Below, one piece after another: positions 50,762 to 57,807 of a DNA stretch of 64,000 nucleotides (position 1 is the first letter of the stretch; every line of letters begins with the position of its first letter). The notes beneath the pieces are model-generated. The model was given only the letters and a program-made list of their open reading frames with translations, ran no database searches and had not been told where the DNA came from. This stretch comes from Streptomyces sp. MH60 (GTDB lineage Bacteria > Actinomycetota > Actinomycetes > Streptomycetales > Streptomycetaceae): assembly GCF_002939385.1 (NCBI RefSeq), contig NZ_MULI01000029.1, positions 1 through 64,000 on the forward strand, given 5' to 3'. A program made the position numbers and the translations under genes.

Positions 50762-51564
50762 CACCGCAGGCGCGCAAGGAAGTCGGTGATGGCCCCGTTG
50801 GTGGCCTCGGGTGCGGAGAGGTGTGGACAGTGCCCCGTGGCGTCGAGCGTGACCAGCTCGGAGCCCGTGATCGTCCGGTGAACGAAGGCCCCGACCTCCC
50901 GGGGGGCGATCACATCCTGGGTGCACTCCAGGATCAGTGTCGGCACCGTCACGGCCTTCAGGTCGTCCCGCGAATCGGACAGGAACGTGGTGCGGGCGAA
51001 GACCCGTGCCATGTCCGGGTCGGTGGCGCAGAAGCTGTTCGTCAGTTCCTCACCGAGTTCGGGCCGGTCCGGGTTCCCCATGATCATCGGTGCCATCGCC
51101 GCCGACCAGCCCAGGTAGTTGGACTCCAGGGACTCCAGCAGCTCGTCGATGTCCGCGGCGCTGAACCCGCCCCGGTAGCCCGCGTCGTCGATGTACCGCG
51201 GAGACGGGGCGACCATCACCAGCGCCCCGATGCGCTCCGGAGCCGTTCCGGCGGCCAGCACGCCGATCATCGCGCTGACCGAGTGGCCCACGAACACCGC
51301 GTCGCGCAGATCCAGCGCCTCGCACACCTCCACCACATCACGGGCGTAACCGTCCAACGAGGCGTAACGGCCCTCCGAGAACGCGGACAGGTCGGAGCGG
51401 CCGGCACCGACGTAGTCGAACATCACCACCCGGTAGTCCTCGGCCAGAGCGGGCACGGTCAGACGCCACATGTTCTGATCGCAGCCGAACCCGTGAGCCA
51501 GCACCACGGCCCGGCCCCGAGGGTTGCCGGTGACGGTGACATTGTTCCGGCGTTCGATATCCAT
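50761..51564 (-). CDS. rsbQ: RsbQ-like alpha/beta hydrolase
   Basis: This 267-residue alpha/beta hydrolase is close to B. subtilis RsbQ and plant karrikin/strigolactone receptors. It has the oxyanion segment VVLAHGFGCDQNMWR, nucleophile Ser in FVGHSVSAMIG near residue 94, Asp in CTQDVIAPREV and His in DATGHCPHLSAPEA. RsbQ is needed to activate the PAS phosphatase RsbP, probably by supplying a ligand. The TGATG junction with the RsbP-like gene supports the same job here. The start is ATG 51564. Confidence 0.92.
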   Translation of the reverse strand: MDIERRNNVTVTGNPRGRAVVLAHGFGCDQNMWRLTVPALAEDYRVVMFDYVGAGRSDLSAFSEGRYASLDGYARDVVEVCEALDLRDAVFVGHSVSAMIGVLAAGTAPERIGALVMVAPSPRYIDDAGYRGGFSAADIDELLESLESNYLGWSAAMAPMIMGNPDRPELGEELTNSFCATDPDMARVFARTTFLSDSRDDLKAVTVPTLILECTQDVIAPREVGAFVHRTITGSELVTLDATGHCPHLSAPEATNGAITDFLARLR

Positions 51565-51708
51565 ACCCCCAACTCTCTCAGCTACCGGCCCGCTCTTCCG
51601 TGCGGCCGTCGATCACCGGCCCCAGTAGCTGCCGCCCGATGCCGATTCCACCTCCGTGCCGGATGGGCGGAACCGAGAGGGGTGTCCAGCGTTCCATGTT
51701 TGCCAGGC

Positions 51709-51758
51709 ATACCCACCGGGGGTATATATGAGGACGCCAGGGTACCCCCTGGGGGTAT
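51709..51758 (+). promoter_or_regulatory. Two CstR/CsoR-type operators upstream of the copZ-like gene
   Basis: ATACCCACCGGGGGTAT (51709-51725) and GTACCCCCTGGGGGTAT (51742-51758) are two 17-bp pseudo-palindromes. Their starts are 33 bp apart, that is three helical turns. They lie 26-75 bp before the copZ-like start, where a promoter should be, so the gene is probably repressed by the CstR/CsoR protein of this island. Confidence 0.8.
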
Positions 51759-51783
51759 CGATCGTCTTGTCTAGGAGGAACCC

Positions 51784-52062
51784 ATGTCCTGCTGCGCCCC
51801 CGACGGCAGCTGCTCCACCGGCACCACCGCGGCCACGGTCACGGCGGGCACCACCACCGTCTACGCCGTCTCCGGGATGACCTGCGGCCACTGCAAGGCC
51901 ACGCTCACGAAGGAGATCGGCGCGCTGGAGGGCGTCCTGGCGGTTGACGTAGATCTCGAAGCCGGCCAGGTCAGCGTTACCACGAAGGACGAGTCCGACG
52001 ACGCGCTGCTGGCCAAGGTCGTCGACGAGGCCGGTTACGAGCTCACCGGCCGCGCGGCCTGA
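51784..52062 (+). CDS. copZ: CopZ-like heavy-metal-associated (HMA) chaperone
   Basis: This 92-residue protein has a ferredoxin-like HMA domain with the metal motif GMTCGHCK near residues 36-43. A Cys-rich lead MSCCAPDGSCS could bind metal or polysulfide as well. CopZ proteins carry Cu(I) to exporters or regulators. The ATG at 51784 is preceded by AGGAGG. It stands under two CstR/CsoR-type operators with no copper ATPase gene nearby, so a role in thiol/persulfide stress cannot be excluded. Confidence 0.88.
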   Translation: MSCCAPDGSCSTGTTAATVTAGTTTVYAVSGMTCGHCKATLTKEIGALEGVLAVDVDLEAGQVSVTTKDESDDALLAKVVDEAGYELTGRAA

Positions 52063-52078
52063 AGCGTTCCGCACACCT

Positions 52079-52102
52079 GCCGGGCCCGCCCGCGGGCCCG
52101 GC
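52079..52102. terminator. Terminator between copZ and the rhodanese gene
   Basis: A perfect 10-bp inverted repeat (52079-52088 and 52093-52102) with a CCCG loop lies 17 bp after the copZ stop, between convergent genes. Confidence 0.75.
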
Positions 52103-52173
52103 CACCCTCTCTCGTTTCTCGGAGCCGCGATCCGAGGCTGAGCAGGCATCGGGTCGGCCGGGGCCCGGCGGGC

Positions 52174-52746
52174 TCAGCCGCGGCGCAGGGCGGCCAAGGT
52201 GCTGTCGAGGGCGGCCCGGTTGGGGCGGTTGTAGGGCAGCTTGCCGAGCAGTGAGGCCATGGCGCAGGTGTTGGAGAGGGCGGAGTAGACCAGGCCCGTG
52301 GCGATGGCGGCGGAGAGCAGCTGGAAGGCGGGGTGGACCAGTACGGCGAGGAGCAGGCCGAGCAGGACGACACTGCCCGCGGTGAGGCGGACCTGGCGGT
52401 CCATCGCCCACCGGGGGCGGGCGGTGGTGGGGGCCGGCCGGTGCAGGTCGCCTCCGGCGGTGGTCCAGGCGGTGGTTCCCCCGTCCAGGGTGGCGGCGGG
52501 GATGCCATGGCGTGCCAGCAGCTCGCAGGCCCTGCGGGAGCGGGCGCCGGAGGCGCAGACCATGAGGAGGTCGCTGCGGCCGGCCGCCTCGTGCAGGGCG
52601 GGCAGGGCCTGATCGAGGTCGTCGAGGGGAAGGTTGTGGGCGCCGGGCAGGTGACCGGTGGCGTATTCGCCGGGGGTGCGCACGTCGAGGACGGTCAGCG
52701 TGTGCAGCCGCTCGCGGGCGGAGGTGGCGTTGAGGGTGGTGAGCAC
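52174..52746 (-). CDS. Rhodanese fused to DUF2892 membrane domain
   Basis: This 190-residue protein has an N-terminal rhodanese domain (VLDVRTPGEYATGHLPGAHN; active Cys in LLMVCASGARSRRA near residue 64). A C-terminal DUF2892 membrane unit with two TM helices follows (VVLLGLLLAVLVHPAFQLLS), ending in the CAMASLLGKLPYNR motif of this family. It transfers sulfane sulfur, probably at the inner membrane face. It is the last gene of a minus-strand run that begins with the persulfide dioxygenase gene. The GTG at 52746 is the start. Confidence 0.88.
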   Translation of the reverse strand: MLTTLNATSARERLHTLTVLDVRTPGEYATGHLPGAHNLPLDDLDQALPALHEAAGRSDLLMVCASGARSRRACELLARHGIPAATLDGGTTAWTTAGGDLHRPAPTTARPRWAMDRQVRLTAGSVVLLGLLLAVLVHPAFQLLSAAIATGLVYSALSNTCAMASLLGKLPYNRPNRAALDSTLAALRRG

Positions 52747-52775
52747 GGGTTTCCTCTTTCGTATGCGGTGACGGA

Positions 52776-53417
52776 TCAGATGAGGGTGTCGAGGAGCATG
52801 AAGGCGGCCACGGCCAGCAGGACGTAGGCGAACACCCGCTGCAGCCGTTCGGCGGGGAGCCTGGCCGCGAGGCGTTTGCCGTCCCAGGCGCCGAGGATCG
52901 CCGCTCCGGTGAAGGGGGCGAGGACGGTCCAGTCGAGGCCGCCGGCGGTGTGGGCGCGGGTGAACAGGGCGGCCAGGGAGTTGATGGTGATGACCAGGAG
53001 GCTGGTGCCGACGGCCGCCTTCATCCGAAGGCCGAGCACGCTGAGCAGGGCGGGTACGGCAAGGAAGCCGCCGCCGACGCCGAGCACGCCGGTGAGGGCG
53101 CCGAGCCCGGCCCCGGCCCCGGCCGCCCGCGCCGGTCCGGCGTATGGCCGAGGCGGGCGGCCGGGGCGCAGCATCCGCCAGGCGGCGAGGGCGGCGATCA
53201 CCGAGAACGCAACGGTCAGGACGGGGGCGGGGATGCGGCCGGCAACGGCGCCGCCCAGCAGGGCGGGCGGGATACTGGCGGTGGTGGCCGCGAGCGCACT
53301 GAAGCCGAGCAGGTAGATCATGGCGGGCACGGCCAGGACGCTGCCGCCGCCGCCCAGACCGCCCAGGACCAGGCCGACGACCGCGCCGGCGATCAGCGCC
53401 AGGACGAGGGTGCTCAT
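52776..53417 (-). CDS. TauE/SafE-family membrane protein with apparent internal deletion
   Basis: This 213-residue protein of the TauE/SafE (DUF81) family probably moves sulfite, sulfide or other sulfur anions across the membrane. The first half (GLVLGGLGGGGSVLAVPAMI) and the second-half repeat (LTGVLGVGGGFLAVPALLSV; GTSLLVITINSLAALF) are clear. The expected equivalent of GTSLxxxxxxS in the first half stops at LAATTASIPP and jumps to LLGGAVAGRIPAP. The protein is about 35-45 residues shorter than usual and may lack a TM helix. It overlaps the upstream rhodanese gene by 4 bp. Confidence 0.82.
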   Translation of the reverse strand: MSTLVLALIAGAVVGLVLGGLGGGGSVLAVPAMIYLLGFSALAATTASIPPALLGGAVAGRIPAPVLTVAFSVIAALAAWRMLRPGRPPRPYAGPARAAGAGAGLGALTGVLGVGGGFLAVPALLSVLGLRMKAAVGTSLLVITINSLAALFTRAHTAGGLDWTVLAPFTGAAILGAWDGKRLAARLPAERLQRVFAYVLLAVAAFMLLDTLI

Positions 53418-53773
53418 ATGACGGTGCCCGGCCCGCCGTGGGCGTCCTGAACGGGCAGACCGTGACGGGCCCACTGCTCCATGCCGCCGATCACGTCGGC
53501 CGCCGCCAAGCCCCGCTGCGACAGCAGCCGGGCGGCCTGCCGGGAGCGGCGGCCCGAGCGGCAGATCACCACCAGGCACAGGCCGGGCCGTGCGCCGGGA
53601 ACGCGGGTATCGGCGGCGAGCCGGGACAGCGGCAGGTGACAGGCACCCGGGACATGTCCGGCCTGCCACTCGGCCGTTTCGCGTACGTCCAGCAGGAGCG
53701 CCGTTTCCTCCTGGAGGGCCTCGTGGGCCTCAGCGGCGGTCACGCGGCCGGGGCCGCGACGGGAGAAGAGCAT
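53414..53773 (-). CDS. Single-domain rhodanese (sulfurtransferase)
   Basis: This 119-residue rhodanese has LLLDVRETAEWQAGHVPGAC near residue 27 and the active-site loop VVICRSGRRSRQAAR with the catalytic Cys near residue 73. The loop matches persulfide-carrying thiosulfate sulfurtransferases. It lies between the persulfide dioxygenase and TauE genes and overlaps the latter by ATGA. It probably handles sulfane sulfur in the CstR-controlled pathway. Confidence 0.9.
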   Translation of the reverse strand: MLFSRRGPGRVTAAEAHEALQEETALLLDVRETAEWQAGHVPGACHLPLSRLAADTRVPGARPGLCLVVICRSGRRSRQAARLLSQRGLAAADVIGGMEQWARHGLPVQDAHGGPGTVI

Positions 53774-53829
53774 CAGAGTTTTTCCTTCGCATGCCCCGGG
53801 CGGGCGGGCCCGCGGCCGGGGGTCGTTCA

Positions 53830-55200
53830 TCACGGCTTGGGCAGGGTCACGGTCAGGCCCGCATCGGCCGCGCCGTCGAAGCCGTCGTCCACGGCGACCA
53901 CTTCCCGGCCGGCCGCGTCCAGCAGGGATGCCGCGATCGCCGCGCGCATTCCGCCCGCGCAGTGCACCCACACCGTCCCGGCCGGTACCTCGCCGATCCG
54001 CTGCGGCAGCGAGTGCACGGGGATGTGCACCGAGCCCTCGATCCAGCCGCCGGCCCGCTCGGAGTCGCGCCGCACATCCAGCACCACCGGCTCACGCCCC
54101 GCCCTCCGCTCGGCGGCCAGGTCCGCGAAGACGGCCCGGCGCAGGGAGACGGGCTCCTCCCCCTCACGCACCCACTGCCGCGGCGTTCCGGTGGCCGCGG
54201 CCGCGGGCCGGTCGATGCCCACCCGGACCAGCTCGCGCTGCGCCCGGGCCAGCTGCTCGGGGCTGTCGGCCAGCAGCGTGACCGGCCTGCCCCAGGGCAT
54301 CAGCCACGGCAGGTAGGTGGCGAGCTTGCCGTCGGCCTCGAAGTTGAACGAGCCCGCCACGTGCCCCTCGGCGAACGCCACCCGGTGGCGCAGATCGACG
54401 ACCCACTCACCGGCCGCCAGCCGCGCGGCGATCTCCTCACCGTCCGCGACGGCGGGCGGGGTGAGGTCGACCGGCGCGGGGCCTGCCGCATTGGCCGGAC
54501 CCATGTGCGCGTAGTAGGCGGGCACGTCCTCCAGTCCGGCCAGCAGCTCCGCGACGAACGTGTCGACGTCCCGGATCAGCGCGTCGTTCACGCCCTTCTC
54601 CCGGCCGATGGTGCTGGTAGCGCCCGCGGCCTGGCCGGAGGAGCAGAAGCTGCCGAAACCGTGGGTGGGCAGCACCGCGGCGGCATCGGGCAGCTCGGCC
54701 GCGAGCCGGCGCGCCGAGGCGTGCTGGGCCCGGGCCAGCTGCTCGGTCAGGCGCGGCTCGACCAGATCGGGACGGCCCACCGTGCCGATGAGCAGCGAAC
54801 CTCCGGTGAAGGCGACGGCCGCGACGCCGTCCTCCTCCAGCACATAGGCCGTGTGGTGCGGAGTGTGACCCGGCGTGGCCACCGCCCGCAGGCTCAGTCC
54901 GGAATCGATGCCGATCACGTCACCGCCGCGGACCGGGACACGGGCGAACGACACGCGCGCACCGGCGGGCACCAGGTAGGCGGCGCCGGTCACCCGCGCC
55001 AGCTCCAGGCCGCCGGTCACGTAGTCGTTGTGCAGGTGCGTCTCCACCACGTGCGTGATGCGCACACCACGCCGTGCCGCGGCACCGATCACCTGGTCGA
55101 TGTCGCGCGGTGGGTCCACCGCCACGGCGGTGCGGGAGCCGCCGGCCAGGTAGTGCCGGTTGCCCAGCCCTTCGATCTCGATCGTGTCGACGAAGAACAT
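53830..55200 (-). CDS. cstB: Persulfide dioxygenase-rhodanese fusion (CstB-like)
   Basis: This 456-residue protein has an N-terminal metallo-beta-lactamase domain of ETHE1/persulfide dioxygenase type (THVVETHLHNDYVTGGLELA; ATPGHTPHHTAYVL; GRPDLVEP). Two rhodanese-like domains follow. The first lacks the Cys (VVDLRHRVAFAEGHV) and the second carries it in VWVHCAGGMRAA near residue 414. The Asp that completes the iron site in ETHE1 is Gly here (FTGGSLLIG). CstB oxidises persulfides to thiosulfate. It is divergent from the CstR-type repressor with two operators between. The ATG at 55200 starts MFFVDTIEIEG. Confidence 0.88.
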   Translation of the reverse strand: MFFVDTIEIEGLGNRHYLAGGSRTAVAVDPPRDIDQVIGAAARRGVRITHVVETHLHNDYVTGGLELARVTGAAYLVPAGARVSFARVPVRGGDVIGIDSGLSLRAVATPGHTPHHTAYVLEEDGVAAVAFTGGSLLIGTVGRPDLVEPRLTEQLARAQHASARRLAAELPDAAAVLPTHGFGSFCSSGQAAGATSTIGREKGVNDALIRDVDTFVAELLAGLEDVPAYYAHMGPANAAGPAPVDLTPPAVADGEEIAARLAAGEWVVDLRHRVAFAEGHVAGSFNFEADGKLATYLPWLMPWGRPVTLLADSPEQLARAQRELVRVGIDRPAAAATGTPRQWVREGEEPVSLRRAVFADLAAERRAGREPVVLDVRRDSERAGGWIEGSVHIPVHSLPQRIGEVPAGTVWVHCAGGMRAAIAASLLDAAGREVVAVDDGFDGAADAGLTVTLPKP

Positions 55201-55227
55201 GCGGGGTGTCACTTCCTCACTCCATGG

Positions 55228-55277
55228 ATACCCCCCCGGGTATTGATTCCACCGTAGCAAATTACCCCCGGGGGTAT
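55228..55277. promoter_or_regulatory. Paired CstR operators between cstB and cstR
   Basis: ATACCCCCCCGGGTAT (55228-55243) and TTACCCCCGGGGGTAT (55262-55277) are two 16-bp palindromes. Their starts are 34 bp apart, in the gap between the divergent dioxygenase and repressor genes. This mirrors the two operators of the S. aureus cst locus. Both promoters probably respond to persulfide stress through the CstR-type protein. Confidence 0.85.
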
Positions 55278-55371
55278 CATGGGAGGCGGTGTGGCCCTTC
55301 TGGCACGAGAGGGCCGCCGTACGACTCAGGGGCGTACCGGCCGTCGGCACACCCACACAGAGGAGCAGTAC

Positions 55372-55689
55372 ATGACGTCACACCCGGCACAGTCCGCCGT
55401 CGAAGACCCTGCCGACGCGTCTGCCGCAACCGGTCACGACGAGGCGGCCGTCCGCGCCGTACTCAACCGCCTGCGCCGCGCACAGGGGCAGCTCGCCGGA
55501 GTCATCACCATGGTCGAAGAAGGACGCGACTGCCGTGACGTGGTCACCCAGCTCGCCGCCGTCAGCCGCGCCCTGGACCGGGCAGGCTTCAAAATCATCG
55601 CGACCAACATGCGCGAATGCCTCACCTCCCCCGACGGCGGCGATCTGAACGAGGAGCAACTGGAGAAGCTCTTCCTCGCCCTCGCGTGA
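55372..55689 (+). CDS. cstR: CstR-type (CsoR family) persulfide-sensing repressor
   Basis: This 105-residue all-helical CsoR-family repressor has RLRRAQGQLAGVITMVEEGR. The first Cys is in GRDCRDVV near residue 60 and the second in ATNMRECLTSP near residue 88. Copper-sensing CsoR has His four positions before the second Cys; here it is Asn, which is the CstR pattern of two cysteines that form di- to tetrasulfide links. The neighbours (persulfide dioxygenase, rhodaneses, TauE) support sulfur sensing. The ATG at 55372 follows AGAGGAG. It probably binds the five operators in this window. Confidence 0.87.
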   Translation: MTSHPAQSAVEDPADASAATGHDEAAVRAVLNRLRRAQGQLAGVITMVEEGRDCRDVVTQLAAVSRALDRAGFKIIATNMRECLTSPDGGDLNEEQLEKLFLALA

Positions 55690-55742
55690 CCGAGCGGGCA
55701 CGCGGCGGCCCGGGCGCCGCCCCCCCTGTGCGCGTCTCGCGA

Positions 55743-55770
55743 CGGGGTGGACGCCTCGGCGTCCACCCCG
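55743..55770. terminator. Terminator between cstR and the DUF305 gene
   Basis: A perfect 11-bp inverted repeat (55743-55753 and 55760-55770) with a 6-nt loop lies between convergent genes. Confidence 0.85.
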
Positions 55771-55785
55771 CACCGGCGTGAGCGG

Positions 55786-56448
55786 TCAGTCCTTGCCGAG
55801 CAGTCCGTTCATCTGCTCGATCTCCGCGCTCTGTGAGCTGATGATTCCTCCGGCCATCCTGGTGGCCGGTCCGTAGGCGCCGTCGGCCTGCTCGGTCTTC
55901 GCCATCTCGACCGCGCCCTCGTGATGCTTGATCATCATCTCCATGAAGGCGGTGTCGAACGCCTTGCCCGAGGCGTTCTCGAGCTCGGTCAGCTCCTCGG
56001 CCGTCATCATGCCGCCGGTGCCGTGCATGGAGTGGTCCATGGCGCCCTCGGCGGGCACTTCCTCGCCCCAGGAGGTCAGCCACCCGGAGAGCGTCCTGAT
56101 CTCCGGGTCCTGGGCCTTCTCGATGTCGGCGGCGAGCTTCTTCACCTCGGCCGACTGCGCACGGTCGGGCGCGAGGCCGGCCATGTCGACGGCCTGGCGG
56201 TGGTGGGGGATCATCCCCTTCGCGAAGGCGACGTCGGCGGCGTTGTGCTGTCCCTGCGATGCCGATGCCGATGCCGATGCCGGGGCGGACGAGGAGGTGG
56301 TGGCGTTGTGGCCGTTGTGTCCGGCCGGGCTGTCGCCGTCGCCGTCGCCGTCGCCGTTGCCGCCGCAGGCGGCCAGGACGAGTGCTGCCGCACCCGCGGC
56401 GGCGGCGACGGCGGCGGTACGGCGGACGAGGGAACGCTTGCGGATCAT
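55786..56448 (-). CDS. DUF305 lipoprotein, metal-binding type
   Basis: This 220-residue exported protein has a lipoprotein signal (AAVAAAAGAAALVLAACGG, Cys near residue 28). A Gly/Asp-repeat and Ser/Ala linker follows, then a DUF305 four-helix domain with paired histidines (KGMIPHHRQAVDMA and MIKHHEGAVEMA) and Met-rich stretches (DHSMHGTGGMM). DUF305 proteins bind copper or similar metals at the cell surface. The GA(C)-rich linker is encoded by a GGCGAC hexamer run near 56334-56354. It is likely cotranscribed with the DUF6153 gene upstream. Confidence 0.87.
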   Translation of the reverse strand: MIRKRSLVRRTAAVAAAAGAAALVLAACGGNGDGDGDGDSPAGHNGHNATTSSSAPASASASASQGQHNAADVAFAKGMIPHHRQAVDMAGLAPDRAQSAEVKKLAADIEKAQDPEIRTLSGWLTSWGEEVPAEGAMDHSMHGTGGMMTAEELTELENASGKAFDTAFMEMMIKHHEGAVEMAKTEQADGAYGPATRMAGGIISSQSAEIEQMNGLLGKD

Positions 56449-56568
56449 GGTGGTGCAACTCCTTGGCGCGCCGTCGTCGGCGCGCGGTGCGAAGAGATGT
56501 CAGGGCGTGCGAAAGCACGGCACCCGTCACCGGGAGACACCGGCTACGGGGGTACCGAGCGGGCCGCT

Positions 56569-56970
56569 CTATATCCGCAGGAGTTGCAGCTCGGAAAGAT
56601 CGGGTGGGCCCCGGCCGTCATGCGGCGACCCGGAGAACGTCGCAACGGGCGCAGGGACGAGCGGCGCGTCCAGCGGGGCGCCGGTCAGCGCGGGCGGCGT
56701 GTACGCCGAACCCGTACCGGCAGCCGCACATGTCCCGTCGGCGTGAGCGAGGTGGCTCGATCCGCCCTCCGTGTGCGTACATCCCCCGTCCGCGTGCGGC
56801 ACGCCGTCCGCCGCGGCCAGCACCATCGCGTGGCCTGCGCCCTTCTGCGCGGTCGGCGTCACCCCGGGAGCGAGGCCATGCATGCCCAGCACGCCGGCCA
56901 GCACCGCCATCACCAGCAGCACGAACAGCCGCCCGGCAGGGCGGCTGCTTGATCGGGGGCTCCTGGTCAC
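56569..56970 (-). CDS. DUF6153 family exported protein
   Basis: This 133-residue protein has a basic start, a TM or signal helix (RLFVLLVMAVLAGVLGMHGL, near residues 14-33) and a His-containing body (DGVPHADGGCTHTEGGSSHL), ending DLSELQLLRI. This matches DUF6153, a family found beside DUF305 genes in actinomycetes and probably linked to metal handling. GTG at 56970 begins VTRSPRSSS. Confidence 0.72.
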   Translation of the reverse strand: MTRSPRSSSRPAGRLFVLLVMAVLAGVLGMHGLAPGVTPTAQKGAGHAMVLAAADGVPHADGGCTHTEGGSSHLAHADGTCAAAGTGSAYTPPALTGAPLDAPLVPAPVATFSGSPHDGRGPPDLSELQLLRI

Positions 56971-57251
56971 GCACCCATCGTACGAGCCCTCGTGGGAGCG
57001 GCAGCTGTGACGGCGCGATCGGGGGCCGCCCCCGCCGGCGTCTCCGGGCACGCCGCTCGCCCAGGTGGTGAGGGGACTCACCCGATCCGGTGATCGGCAG
57101 CACTCGGATGCGCCGTGAGGCCGAGGCCGCGTCGGGCCGCACATGCGGACGTCCCGGCCGCGTCCGACCCGGAGAGCGTGCCACCCGGATCTCAGTACGG
57201 CCGGTCGGAACGCAGCGACCGCACGCAGGCGAGCCGTTACAGTCCGTGTTG

Positions 57252-57692
57252 ATGTCTGTCTGGTCGGTACTGCCGTGCACTCGGCCCGTGGCGCGCACCG
57301 CGGCGCCGCTGGTCGTGCTGCTTGCCGTGCTGGTGCACCTGCTGGCCTGCGCGCACGGGCCGGCCGCGACCGGCATGGCACGGGCCGAAACCGCTCACAG
57401 CGCAGGAGTGTTCTGGGGGCACGCACCGGAACCGGCCGACGCGCAGACCGCTCTGCCGCGGAGCGCGCCGACACATGATCACCCGTCACAGTGTTGTGAT
57501 CTGGACGAACCCACGGTGCAGCCCTCGCGCGACATCCCCCTCGGCGACGGCCCAGCCCTCAACGTCCTCCGCGTAGCACCCCCCTGCACCCAGCCGTCGG
57601 CCCCACGGGCAGGCGAGCACCCGTCGGCTCGCCGGCCAAATGGCTCGTCCACGGGACAGACGCGGTCCCAACTCGGCGTGTGGCGGACCTGA
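57252..57692 (+). CDS. Hypothetical exported protein
   Basis: I do not recognise this 146-residue protein. It has a hydrophobic signal or anchor (APLVVLLAVLVHLLACAHGP, near residues 19-38), a HDHPSQCCDLDEP motif that could bind metal, and a Pro/Ser/Arg-rich tail. It lies upstream of the cysteine-synthase-like gene on the same strand and beside two His-rich exported proteins. No ribosome binding site is clear. It may be real but its start is uncertain. Confidence 0.5.
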   Translation: MSVWSVLPCTRPVARTAAPLVVLLAVLVHLLACAHGPAATGMARAETAHSAGVFWGHAPEPADAQTALPRSAPTHDHPSQCCDLDEPTVQPSRDIPLGDGPALNVLRVAPPCTQPSAPRAGEHPSARRPNGSSTGQTRSQLGVWRT

Positions 57693-57807
57693 TCGACCAA
57701 GTACCGCGGCCCTCTACCCGGCCGCGGCCCACTCGTCGATCGCCTCCACCCTCCCGCTACATGCGGCCTGTCGCTGTTCACGGCACCGGCCGCCGGAGAA
57801 CCACGCC

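Noticed and set aside
51613..52149. Minus-strand frame opposite copZ
   Set aside because: Antisense to a clear HMA protein; low-complexity and without domain.
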